A stretch of 64,000 bases of DNA from Akkermansia muciniphila. GTDB taxonomy: Bacteria; Verrucomicrobiota; Verrucomicrobiia; Limisphaerales; SXTU01. The stretch covers positions 1 to 64,000 of the forward strand of contig CAMCFN010000007.1 in assembly GCA_945874145.1 (NCBI GenBank), given 5' to 3'. Positions 1 through 7,963 of this stretch are shown one piece after another. The notes beneath the pieces are model-generated. The model saw only the letters and a list, made by a program, of their open reading frames with translations, made no database searches and had not been told where the DNA came from. Each line of letters begins with the position of its first letter. Position 1 is the stretch's first letter. A program made the position numbers and the translations under genes.

Positions 1-101
1 GAAGAATCTACGAACTCCACCACGCCAACCTCCGCGCCGCCGACGGCACCGCCCCGCTGCACACCTCGGCGTATTACACGCTGAACCGGGTGGGGAAGTG
101 A
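1..101 (+). CDS. C-terminal end of an unrecognised protein (5' part outside window)
   Basis: An open frame runs in from the left edge (first full codon at base 3) and stops with TGA at 99-101, giving the last 32 residues of a protein ending in YYTLNRVGK. The segment contains a histidine pair and an HTSAYYTLN stretch near the end. I do not recognise the family from this tail. It reads in the same direction as the next plus-strand gene but is separated from it by a minus-strand gene, so nothing can be inferred about an operon. Confidence 0.5.
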   Translation, partial: RIYELHHANLRAADGTAPLHTSAYYTLNRVGK

Positions 102-156
102 GGCAGTCGGCTGGATCGAGTCATCAAGCGGGTGGCAAGTAATGATGACACGCTGC

Positions 157-657
157 CTATGTGGTTGACTTGGCAATCTTCCTCATCCGGCGAATGAGCC
201 TGCCAGCATGGCTCTCGACTGCTTTCCAATCCCATTGAGCCGGGGTTTCGAATTCGGGGATTGCATCTGCCCAACCTGCGGCTCGCTTTGAACTGTTGAC
301 CGCGATCCGGCACTCGACGAGTCCGTCGGGCTTTTGTTCCAGTTGGAGTTGAAAGACGCCCCACCCTTCGACGGAATATCGCCACGTATGACCACCGCAT
401 CGCTTTGGATTTAGCGATATTCTCCTCTCGATCACATGACCTTGGGTGTCAGGGAAATATGCTGCGTAAGACAGATTCTTGTGGCCATTTGCGAAGTTGA
501 AGTCGATGTCGGCAATAAGTTCGTTTGCCGTCCGAAACCTTCGAAGCGGTGAATCAAAATCAGAATATGCTTGGGAAACTGAGGGTTCCCCATTGTTAAA
601 AGCAAACTCGATCAACTCGGTGATGCCCGGACGAGTAAGAGTCACGATTCCCTGCAT
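157..657 (-). CDS. hypothetical protein, 166 aa, low GC
   Basis: The ATG at 657 opens a 166-residue frame ending in KIAKSTT. There is no signal peptide or membrane segment. The middle is rich in aromatic residues and predicted strands, and the C-terminal third is helical and basic (RLIRRMRKIAK). Base composition is clearly less GC-rich than most neighbours, which suggests a recently acquired accessory gene. It stands alone: the flanking genes are on the other strand and the upstream spacer is full of repeats. I cannot assign a family. The frame has no competing long ORF and looks protein-like, so I regard it as a probable real gene of unknown function. Confidence 0.55.
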   Translation of the reverse strand: MQGIVTLTRPGITELIEFAFNNGEPSVSQAYSDFDSPLRRFRTANELIADIDFNFANGHKNLSYAAYFPDTQGHVIERRISLNPKRCGGHTWRYSVEGWGVFQLQLEQKPDGLVECRIAVNSSKRAAGWADAIPEFETPAQWDWKAVESHAGRLIRRMRKIAKSTT

Positions 658-854
658 AATCTTCCTTCAACGAAGTATGCACAAAGGGACGCAGTGAACT
701 AATCCGACTGTGCTCAAATCTCTCATGCTGACGAGTCTGATACTCATGCCGACTGTGTCAACGTCGAGCAAGAGTTACTAGGAGTGAAGGGAGAGTAGTC
801 CGCATCACACTGAAGCCGGCGCACGCGGAAACACGGCGCGGCGGCGAGGCTGTC

Positions 855-875
855 CCCTCTCCCAGCGGGAGAGGG
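855..875. repeat. perfect 9-bp inverted repeat
   Basis: Arms 855-863 and 867-875 are exact reverse complements (CCCTCTCCC / GGGAGAGGG) with a 3-base loop. A purine-rich AAGGGTGAGGGAG tract follows. It resembles interspersed hairpin repeats seen between genes in GC-rich genomes. There is no T-run, so it does not look like an intrinsic terminator. Confidence 0.6.
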
Positions 876-934
876 CAAGGGTGAGGGAGAACGGCCGCGA
901 AGGATTGTCAGCCACCGGATCCACCAGCGCACAA

Positions 935-1018
935 GGTAGGGCGGGGTGTCCTCACCCCGCCGCCAGCCACCCGCACGCGACCGTCGTTCGCGGCGCGCTT
1001 AGGACAGCGCGCCTTACC
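935..1018. repeat. REP/REPIN-like doublet of two facing hairpins
   Basis: Hairpin 1 (940-961) has a perfect 9-bp stem and loop TCCT. Hairpin 2 (992-1013) has a perfect 8-bp stem and loop TAGGAC. The outer flanks are GGTAG on the left and TTACC on the right, near reverse complements. The reverse complement of hairpin 1 resembles hairpin 2 in loop and outer stem while the inner stem bases differ but still pair, as expected for inverted copies of one structured repeat. It ends 11 bases before the first possible start of the next gene. Confidence 0.6.
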
Positions 1019-1029
1019 GACGCAGGTTC

Positions 1030-2610
1030 ATGGCGGCCGCCATGATCCTAACGCCGCGCTTTGGGATGATGAACTCGTGCCGACGGCTGGCAGTCGTCGG
1101 CACCCTTGCCACGCCGTGCGCCGGCTCCGTAAGCTCGCCCTACGTGCAATCCCAGAACCGCAAGTTCTACCTGCTGGTTGGCGCGTTCCTCCTGTGCGCG
1201 GTGCTCACGGGTGTTTTTTCGGCAGGCCGGAGCACTTCCTCGGTTGACCGGTGGAAGGCCGAGATGCGTGCCAAGGGCGAGAAGTTCACCATCGCAGAGC
1301 TGATTCCCAGGCGCACCGGTCCCGTCACCAATCGCACGGATGAAGTGGTGCGGCTTGGGCGGCTGCTGGCGGCACCCCACAGTTCGGTGAGTTCCCTCGA
1401 GCACTTTCGCTATCTCAGCAACGGGGTGGCGGAAGCGACTTGGGCCCAGACGAATCTGGGGGCTTCCATCGGCGTTGGCGGGACGCGGAAAGGGGTCGTG
1501 CCCAGTGCCGTGGTGGCTTACGAGTGGGATGCTCTCGCGGCCGACATGAGGATGGCCGAAGCGACGCTGGCTGAGGTTCACGCGCTGCTGGCGGTGCCTG
1601 ACCGCAGCCTAGGCTGGAATTACAATCCCAAGACGCCGATGCCCAGATGCTTTGTGGAAATGCGGACGCTGGCGCAATGGCTCGCGGCAGCGAACACGCA
1701 CCATTTGCACATGCGCGAGCCGGACCAGGCGTTCACCAATCTGACCGCCCTGTTCCACCTCACCGCCTGGCACGATGAGGATTACACGCTCATCAGCCAG
1801 ATGATTCGGGTCGCCATTGGCGGGCTGGCACTGCACTCCAGTTGGGCGGCCTTGCAAGCGCCGGGCCTCACGGAGCCACAGCTCGCCATCCTGCAAGCGC
1901 AGTTGCAGAGCAACTCGGTGTTGCCGGGCTTCGGCCGCACGTTCGAGGTGGAACGGGCCAGCGTGGATCAGGCTTTCGTCAACATCCGGAGCGGGCGGGA
2001 GACGTTCAGCACCGTCTGGGGGTCGGGCGTTCCCACCGGCTGGAGCCGGGCGGCCGACCAGGTGAGCGCAGTCGCTTGGCGGACCTTGCTCAGCGAGGCG
2101 GATGAACTGTTCTATCTCCGCAACCTTCAAGGTCAGGTGGACGCACAGCGAAAGCTGCTGCGCCTGCGCAACTGGTCGGCCGTGCAGGCCGACCTCGACG
2201 CGAACCGCGCGGAGCTGGCCGTCTTCGACACTTGGCGGGGCACCTTGCTCCTGCTCTCCCGCATGGCCATCCCGAATCTGCGCAAGGCCATGCAGAACGT
2301 CATCCGCTATGAGACGCGCCGCGAACTGACCATCGCCGCCATCGCGCTGGAGCGCCACCGTCGCAAGCACGGCTCTCACCCGCTCGCACTGAGTCAACTC
2401 GTGCCAGAATTCTTCACCGCCGTGCCCGTGGATTGGATGGACGGCAAACCGCTCCGCTACCGGGCCGCCCCGGACGGCACCTACACGCTCTGGTCGGTGG
2501 GAGAGGATTTCAAAGACGACGACGGTGATGCGGCGGACACCACCACGTCGCGTTCGCGCGACATTTGGGATGGTCGGGATGTCGTCTGGCCGCGATTGCC
2601 GGGCCGGTGA
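1030..2610 (+). CDS. membrane-anchored hypothetical protein, about 490-526 aa
   Basis: One hydrophobic segment (FYLLVGAFLLCAVLTGVF) is followed by about 460 mostly helical residues, which places the bulk outside the cytoplasm. The C-terminal 80 residues hold a GKPLRYRAAPDGTY...LWSVGEDFKDDDGD block, a pattern I associate with hypothetical proteins of Verrucomicrobia and Planctomycetes, including some with pilin-like N-termini. No catalytic motif is visible. The start is uncertain: the ATG at 1030 gives 526 aa, but a GTG at 1144 places the hydrophobic segment at residues 7-24 like a normal anchor and skips an unconvincing 38-residue leader. The upstream repeat doublet ends at 1018. It is probably monocistronic and its function is unknown. 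Confidence 0.7.
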   Translation: MAAAMILTPRFGMMNSCRRLAVVGTLATPCAGSVSSPYVQSQNRKFYLLVGAFLLCAVLTGVFSAGRSTSSVDRWKAEMRAKGEKFTIAELIPRRTGPVTNRTDEVVRLGRLLAAPHSSVSSLEHFRYLSNGVAEATWAQTNLGASIGVGGTRKGVVPSAVVAYEWDALAADMRMAEATLAEVHALLAVPDRSLGWNYNPKTPMPRCFVEMRTLAQWLAAANTHHLHMREPDQAFTNLTALFHLTAWHDEDYTLISQMIRVAIGGLALHSSWAALQAPGLTEPQLAILQAQLQSNSVLPGFGRTFEVERASVDQAFVNIRSGRETFSTVWGSGVPTGWSRAADQVSAVAWRTLLSEADELFYLRNLQGQVDAQRKLLRLRNWSAVQADLDANRAELAVFDTWRGTLLLLSRMAIPNLRKAMQNVIRYETRRELTIAAIALERHRRKHGSHPLALSQLVPEFFTAVPVDWMDGKPLRYRAAPDGTYTLWSVGEDFKDDDGDAADTTTSRSRDIWDGRDVVWPRLPGR

Positions 2611-2682
2611 GGCGGCACCGGTGCGGCGCTGGCCCAGTCCGCGCACTCGACTCGCCGGCTGTTGCTCCGCTACTCTCATGAC

Positions 2683-3753
2683 ATGCGTTCTGAATCACTG
2701 GCTTTCCTCACTGAACTCGTCAACACCCCCAGCCCGTCCGGTCACGAGGCGCGCGGGCAGAAGGTCTGGCTCAACTATGTGGCGCCCTTCGCCGACGAGA
2801 CGTTCTCCGACGCCTACGGCAACTGCGTGGCCGTGCTGAACAAGGGCGGTGGCCCGCGCCTCATGCTGGCCGCCCACGCGGATGAGATTTCCCTGGTGGT
2901 CAACTTCATCGACGACAACGGCTTCATCTGGGTGCGCAAGCTGGGCGGGGTGGACGCCATCGTGGCCAAGGCCCAGCGCGTCGTGGTCCACACGCGCAAC
3001 GGCGCGGTGAAGGGCGTCATCGGCAACGTCGCGCCGCACCTGATGAAGCTGGAGAAGGAACGCAAGGTGCCGGAGATCGCCGACCTCTTCGTGGATATCG
3101 GCGCGAAGGACAAGGCGGAGGCGCAGACGCTCGTGCGCATTGGCGACCCCATCACGATGACCAATGAGTTTGAGCACCTGCGCGGCGACCTCGCGGTGGC
3201 CCGGGCCTTCGACAACCGCATCGGCACCTTCGCCGTGGCGGAGGCGCTGCGCCTGCTGGCCGCTCAGCGTGGCCAGCTCAAGGCCGAGGTTTGTGTCGTG
3301 TCGAACATCATGGAGGAGGTCGGCCTGCTCGGGGCCCGGCAAATCGCCTACACGCTGAAGCCCGACGTCGCGCTGGTGGTGGATGTCACCCATGCCACAG
3401 ACTACCCGACCGTCAGCAAGCAGCTTCACGGCGACGTGAGGCTCGGGGCCGGGCCCACCGTGTCTCACGGCACCTGCAACCATCCGGTGGTGGTGGAGCG
3501 CATCGAGGAAGTGGCCGCCCGGTTGGAGATTCCGCTCCAGCACGAGGCCAATTCCGCCACCAGCGGCACGGACACGGACGTGATCTTCTGGACGCGCGGC
3601 GGCATTCCCTGCGGCCTCATCAGCCTGCCCAACCGCTACATGCACTCGCCCGTCGAGGTGGTGAACCTGCGGGACTTGGAACAAATCCCCGAGCTGATGG
3701 CCGGCTTTGCCCTGTCGCTTCAGCGCGGTGAGGAGTTCAAGGTGAAAATCTGA
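2683..3753 (+). CDS. M42 family metallopeptidase (aminopeptidase)
   Basis: This 356-residue protein shows the M42 (glutamyl aminopeptidase/FrvX-type) dinuclear zinc site in order: H65 in AAHADE, D177 in ARAFDNR, the E211-E212 pair in IMEEVGLLGAR, D234 in VVDVTHATD and H321 in RYMHSPVEVV. The domain inserted after residue 70 matches the family's second domain. The length is normal for the family. There is no signal peptide, so it should be a cytoplasmic peptidase trimming N-terminal residues from peptides, usually as a large oligomer. The ATG at 2683 is preferred over an upstream TTG at 2662 because homologues start close to the RSESLAFLTELV helix. The substrate cannot be predicted; M42 members range from acidic to aliphatic specificity. 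Confidence 0.9.
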   Translation: MRSESLAFLTELVNTPSPSGHEARGQKVWLNYVAPFADETFSDAYGNCVAVLNKGGGPRLMLAAHADEISLVVNFIDDNGFIWVRKLGGVDAIVAKAQRVVVHTRNGAVKGVIGNVAPHLMKLEKERKVPEIADLFVDIGAKDKAEAQTLVRIGDPITMTNEFEHLRGDLAVARAFDNRIGTFAVAEALRLLAAQRGQLKAEVCVVSNIMEEVGLLGARQIAYTLKPDVALVVDVTHATDYPTVSKQLHGDVRLGAGPTVSHGTCNHPVVVERIEEVAARLEIPLQHEANSATSGTDTDVIFWTRGGIPCGLISLPNRYMHSPVEVVNLRDLEQIPELMAGFALSLQRGEEFKVKI

Positions 3754-4005
3754 TTCGCCTCGGTTCAGCCGCTCTGATTCACGCGGATCGAGTCGGCGTA
3801 ATTCTCCTCCCGCTAGGCCGGCCCTCGCCCCTCGCTCCGCGAAGGGCGAAGACGGCCGGAAGACAGGGCAACATCCACCGCAAGCCTCGTCCCTGCTGAG
3901 AGATGAAATCTCGTTGGTTCAGCGATGCGTTCGATGTCTGCGAAAGGGCACATCGGTTGGCGTGTGATTATCGCCTTCACAAGCACGTCCTGATTGTCTC
4001 GCGGC

Positions 4006-5310
4006 TCACCCAAGCTTCGTCACGCCCGGCACGGCGATGGGGGAGGGCGGTGGCTTGGAGTCCCATGTGTAGCCGTCAGGGGTAAGATCTTCCTTGGAGT
4101 TGAGCGCCTGCTCCCAGGTGATCTGCTGGCCGGTGTAAGTCGCCATGCGCCCCATGATCGCCATCAAGGTGCTGCGCGCCATGTAGTCGCCGTTGTTGAT
4201 CGGCTTGCCGGCGCGGATGGCGCTGAACAGCTCGTCGTGCTCGGTCTGGTAGTGGTTGTTCTGCTTTTCACGATAGGCCCAGGGCTCCGCGCCCTTGATA
4301 GCCAGCGTCCGCGAGGAGATTTCCGCTGTTCCTTTGGCTCCCACGACATGCGCGGAAACATCGCCCCGCAGCCCGCTTTGCTGCCGGCAGTAGGCATGGA
4401 GCTTCACCCCGCTGGCGTATTCGTAGATGACGGAGTGATGGTCGTAGATGTTGCCATATTCCGCCCCGGTGCGTTGCTGGCGTCCGCCCAGTCCGAAGGC
4501 GCTGACGGGATACTGGCCTTGCATGGCCCAGGCACAGACATCCAGAAAGTGGACGTGCTGCTCCACGTTAAAGTCGCCGGAGAGCCAGGTGAAGTAATAC
4601 CAGTTGCGCATCTGATACTCCATGTCGCTCTGGCCGGGCTGGCGGGGTTTGACCCAGATCGTGCCCCGGAAATCATTTGCCTGAAGGCTGAGCACTTCGC
4701 CGATGGCCCCGGCGTGGACGCGTTTCATCAGTTCCTGGAAACCGTAGTTGTAGCGGAGGCAAAGTCCGGACACGACCGACAGCCCCTTGCGCTTGGCCTC
4801 TTCACAGGTCGCCAGCACCGAGCGCACGCCCAGGGCATCCACGGCCACTGGCTTTTCCGCGAAGACATGCTTGCCGGCGGCAATGGCGGCCTTGACGTGC
4901 ATCGGACGGAAGTGCGGCGGTGTGGCCAGCAGGACCACGTCGCTTTGAGCGATGACCTTCTGATAGGCATCGAAGCCGACGTATCGGTGCTCACGGGGCA
5001 CTTCGACTTTCGCCGCCACGTCCGGCTGCTGCTTGAGCGTCTCCAGACAGCCATCCAGCCGGTCGGCAAACGCATCTCCCACGGCCACCAGCCGCGCGTC
5101 GGAATCGGCCAGCAACGCCTGCTGCGCCGCCCCGGTGCCGCGGCCACCGCATCCTATGAGGCCGACGCGCAGCACCCCGCTGCGGCCGGCTGTCTGCCCT
5201 TGGACAGTGGCGCCAGCAAGCGAGCCGGCCACAGCGGCGGCTGAGGTGGATTGGAGAAACGTCCTCCGGGACAAGGCGGAATCAAGAGCGCTGGGTGAAG
5301 GCTGGGCCAT
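4006..5310 (-). CDS. Tat-exported Gfo/Idh/MocA family oxidoreductase
   Basis: The 434-residue product begins with a Tat-type leader (SRRTFLQ followed by an Ala-rich stretch), then the NAD(P)-binding fold with VGLIGCGGRG near residue 60 and the family signature EKPVAVD in the first domain, followed by the C-terminal alpha/beta domain. Gfo/Idh/MocA enzymes oxidise or reduce sugars and cyclitols. Tat-exported versions are abundant in Verrucomicrobia and Planctomycetes and probably act in the periplasm on carbohydrate derivatives with a pre-loaded cofactor. The ATG at 5310 is chosen because it puts the twin arginine near residue 15; the frame is open further upstream. It is divergent from the DUF1549 gene across 171 bases and convergent with the M42 gene. 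The substrate is unknown. Confidence 0.9.
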   Translation of the reverse strand: MAQPSPSALDSALSRRTFLQSTSAAAVAGSLAGATVQGQTAGRSGVLRVGLIGCGGRGTGAAQQALLADSDARLVAVGDAFADRLDGCLETLKQQPDVAAKVEVPREHRYVGFDAYQKVIAQSDVVLLATPPHFRPMHVKAAIAAGKHVFAEKPVAVDALGVRSVLATCEEAKRKGLSVVSGLCLRYNYGFQELMKRVHAGAIGEVLSLQANDFRGTIWVKPRQPGQSDMEYQMRNWYYFTWLSGDFNVEQHVHFLDVCAWAMQGQYPVSAFGLGGRQQRTGAEYGNIYDHHSVIYEYASGVKLHAYCRQQSGLRGDVSAHVVGAKGTAEISSRTLAIKGAEPWAYREKQNNHYQTEHDELFSAIRAGKPINNGDYMARSTLMAIMGRMATYTGQQITWEQALNSKEDLTPDGYTWDSKPPPSPIAVPGVTKLG

Positions 5311-5481
5311 GGGATACGGATGACGTTGGTTGGCTAAATCGGGCTGCCCCGAGTCTGCCAACTCAACCGTCCCACGCAACGGCGATTTGCCTGCCGACGG
5401 GGCAGGGCAGGGTGCGGGCTGGCGGCGAATTTCCTTTCGTTGTCACAGTCCAAACGCTGTCATTCGCCGTCACTGCACGAC

Positions 5482-7962
5482 ATGAAGCCTTTCTACGCCC
5501 TCGGACTACTGGTGGCATTCACACTGCCGCTCCATTCGGCCACCGTGGATTACGCCGTGGAGGTCCGGCCCATCCTTGCCCAGCATTGCTACCAGTGCCA
5601 CGGTGCGACGCAGCCCAAGCACGGCCTGCGCCTCGACACGGCCGCATTCGCTTTGAAAGGTGGGAAGAACGGACCGGCCATTCTACCCGGCAAGTCTTCC
5701 GACAGCCTCCTCGTCCAGGTCATTTCCGGCACGCACAAGGACATCACGCGGATGCCTTACAAGAAGCCGCCGTTGTCGGCCGCGCAAATCGCGCTGGTGC
5801 GCCGGTGGATCGACGAGGGCGCGAAGGCTCCGGCGGGCGAGGTGCCGGGGAGCAAGGTGCACTGGTCCTTCGTCGCGCCGACGCGGCCGGCAGTGCCCGC
5901 AATCGGCAATCGGCAACCGGCAATCGCCAATCCGATAGACGCCTTCATCCGCGCCCGGCTTGCGAAGGAGCAGCTCACACCCTCGCCTGAGGCGGACCGC
6001 GTCACGCTAGTTCGCCGGCTCACGCTGGACTTGCTCGGCCTGCCGCCGAAGCCCGCCGACGTGGATGCGTTCGTGAATGACACGTCGCCGGACGCTTACG
6101 GGAAGCTCGTCGAGCGGTTGCTGGCGTCGCCGCACTACGGCGAGCGGTGGGGCCGCTGGTGGCTGGACGTGGCGCGTTACGCGGACTCGAACGGCTACAG
6201 CATTGATGCGCCGCGCAGCATCTGGCGTTACCGCGACTGGGTCATCGCCGCGCTGAACCGGGATTCACCGTTCGACCAGTTCACCATCGAGCAGCTCGCG
6301 GGCGACATGCTGCCCAACGCGACGATGGAGCAGAAGGTTGCCACTGGTTTCCATCGCAACACGCAAATCAACCAAGAGGGCGGCATTGACAAGGAGCAGT
6401 TTCGCATCGAGTCCGTCGTGGACCGCGTGGCGACGACCGGTTACGCGTGGCTGGGCCTGACCATCGCGTGCGCGAACTGCCACGACCACAAGTTCGACCC
6501 CATTTCGCAGAAGGAATACTTCGGCCTCTTCGCGATGCTGAATAACCAGGACGAACCGGACCTACCGTTGGTCTCGGCGGATGAGTCGAAGCGCGTGGCG
6601 GCCATCGAGGCCAAGGTGTCGGGCTACATCGGTGACTTGTTTAAGAAGGACGCGGGCATCGTGGACCGGGAGTTGAAGTGGGAAACCAGCATGACGCCTG
6701 AGCAACGCCAGGCAATGCCGCAGCTCTGGCGGGAGATTTTCGACACGCAACCTGCGCAGCGCACGGAGGCGCAGAAACTTGTGATGGTCACGTCGTTCGT
6801 GGAGCACGCGGCGGAGAACAAGTCGCATCAGGCCGCCATCAAGAAGTTCCGCGCGGAGAAGCCCAAGGTGGACACCACGATGGTGATGCGCGAGGCCGCC
6901 AAGCCGCGTCGCACTTACCTCCAAATCAAGGGCGACTTCACCCGTGACGGCGGCGATGTGAAGGCGCATTTCCCCAGCGCGCTGAATCCTTTCAAGGCCC
7001 CTGCTGACCGCGAGCCAAACCGCCTCGACCTCGCGAACTGGCTCGTGGACGCGGCGAACCCGCTCACGGCGCGCGTCCTCGTGAACCGCGTCTGGCAGCA
7101 GTATTTCGGCAAGGGGCTCGTGGACACGGAGAATGACTTCGGCACGCAAGGCGCACTGCCGAGTCACCCGGAGTTGCTCGATTGGCTCGCCGTCGAGTTC
7201 CGCCAGCCGACGCCTTCCTCCCATTCTCCATCACCCATTCCCTATTCCCTCAAGTCGCTGCACCGCCTAATCGTGACGAGCGCGACTTACCGTCAATCCT
7301 CCGCCGTGCGCCCCGAACTTCAGCGCGTGGACGCGAACAACAAGTTCCTCGCCCGGCAGAATCGCCTGCGCCTCGACGCCGAAATCGTCCGCGACGTGGG
7401 CCTCACCGCGAGTGGTTTGATCACGCCCACACTCGGCGGCCCGAGTGTGTATCCGCCGATACCCGAGAACGCGATGGCGCTCGGCCAGCGCAAGCAGCCG
7501 TGGCCCACGAGCACCGGTCCCGACCGCTACCGTCGCGGCCTCTACACGTTCTACTACCGCGCGACACCACCACCCTCGATGAACGTCTTCGACTCGCCTG
7601 ACGGCTACAGCACCTGCACACGCCGGATGCGCAGCAACACGCCGCTGCAAGCCCTCGCGCTGCTGAACGATACCGCGTTCGTCGAGTTCGCCGAAGGTCT
7701 CGCCACGCGCGTGCTGAAGGAGGTTCCTGCCAACGACAGGGCGCGACTCGAACACGCTTTCCGTCTCTGCCTCGCGCGTAAGCCCTCCGCAGCCGAGGCG
7801 AACCGACTTGTCGAGTTGCTCAAGGAGGAGTTCGTCAACGTGACGGACGCAGAGGCGAAGGGCGTGAAAGTTCCGGCAGGAGTGGAGCCGAAGCAATTCG
7901 CCGTGTGGACGACCGTGGCGCGGGTGTTGTTGAACTTGGACGAGACGATTACGAGGGAATGA
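5482..7962 (+). CDS. DUF1549/DUF1553 protein with N-terminal cytochrome c-like (PSCyt1) domain
   Basis: The 826-residue product has a signal peptide (MKPFYALGLLVAFTLPLHSA), a CYQCH heme-attachment motif near residue 38 in a Planctomycete-type cytochrome domain, a linker, DUF1549 (from DAFIRARLAKE) and C-terminal DUF1553 ([28 protein letters not shown]). Such proteins are exported, abundant in Planctomycetes and Verrucomicrobia, and usually paired with DUF1501 proteins in polysaccharide-use regions; their biochemistry is not established. The next gene starts 1 base after the stop, so the two form an operon. Two heptamer arrays lie inside the coding sequence, in the linker before DUF1549 (5899-5933) and inside DUF1553 (7220-7247). 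The ATG at 5482 is chosen because the signal peptide starts there. Confidence 0.93.
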   Translation: MKPFYALGLLVAFTLPLHSATVDYAVEVRPILAQHCYQCHGATQPKHGLRLDTAAFALKGGKNGPAILPGKSSDSLLVQVISGTHKDITRMPYKKPPLSAAQIALVRRWIDEGAKAPAGEVPGSKVHWSFVAPTRPAVPAIGNRQPAIANPIDAFIRARLAKEQLTPSPEADRVTLVRRLTLDLLGLPPKPADVDAFVNDTSPDAYGKLVERLLASPHYGERWGRWWLDVARYADSNGYSIDAPRSIWRYRDWVIAALNRDSPFDQFTIEQLAGDMLPNATMEQKVATGFHRNTQINQEGGIDKEQFRIESVVDRVATTGYAWLGLTIACANCHDHKFDPISQKEYFGLFAMLNNQDEPDLPLVSADESKRVAAIEAKVSGYIGDLFKKDAGIVDRELKWETSMTPEQRQAMPQLWREIFDTQPAQRTEAQKLVMVTSFVEHAAENKSHQAAIKKFRAEKPKVDTTMVMREAAKPRRTYLQIKGDFTRDGGDVKAHFPSALNPFKAPADREPNRLDLANWLVDAANPLTARVLVNRVWQQYFGKGLVDTENDFGTQGALPSHPELLDWLAVEFRQPTPSSHSPSPIPYSLKSLHRLIVTSATYRQSSAVRPELQRVDANNKFLARQNRLRLDAEIVRDVGLTASGLITPTLGGPSVYPPIPENAMALGQRKQPWPTSTGPDRYRRGLYTFYYRATPPPSMNVFDSPDGYSTCTRRMRSNTPLQALALLNDTAFVEFAEGLATRVLKEVPANDRARLEHAFRLCLARKPSAAEANRLVELLKEEFVNVTDAEAKGVKVPAGVEPKQFAVWTTVARVLLNLDETITRE
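5899..5933 (+). repeat. heptamer tandem array (GCAATCG)5 inside coding sequence
   Basis: Five consecutive 7-bp units run from 5899 to 5933: GCAATCG, GCAATCG, GCAACCG, GCAATCG and CCAATCC. The array encodes the low-complexity linker IGNRQPAIANP between the cytochrome domain and DUF1549. A unit length of 7 is out of phase with codons, so only certain copy-number changes keep the frame. Confidence 0.85.
7220..7247 (+). repeat. heptamer tandem array (CCCATTC-like) inside coding sequence
   Basis: Four 7-bp units lie at 7220-7247: CCCATTC, TCCATCA, CCCATTC and CCTATTC. They encode SHSPSPIPYS, which is inserted between the DWLAVEF and [12 protein letters not shown] blocks. The paralogue at 49774-52338 has an ordinary helix ([13 protein letters not shown]) at this point, so this looks like an expansion within a loop. 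Confidence 0.75.
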
Positions 7963-7963
7963 C

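Larger units (their letters stand above)
658..1029. other. repeat-rich intergenic region
   Basis: There is no convincing gene in these 372 bases. The right half holds a 9-bp perfect hairpin (855-875) and a doublet of two hairpins (935-1018). The left half (658-850) shows nothing I can name. It separates two divergent genes, so promoters for both should lie here, but no clear -35/-10 pair stands out. Confidence 0.6.

Noticed and set aside
3810-3860. Imperfect inverted repeat GGCCGGCCCTCGCCC / GGGCGAAGACGGCC between convergent genes as a terminator
   Set aside because: The arms pair only with several gaps and there is no T-run, so I do not list it as a terminator.
3994-5244. 416-aa plus-strand frame opposite the Gfo/Idh/MocA gene
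   Set aside because: It is a shadow frame; the minus-strand product has a Tat leader, a Rossmann fold and the EKP motif.
5899-7247. Tandem arrays considered as CRISPR
   Set aside because: Units are only 7 bp, contiguous and inside coding sequence; there are no spacers and no cas genes.
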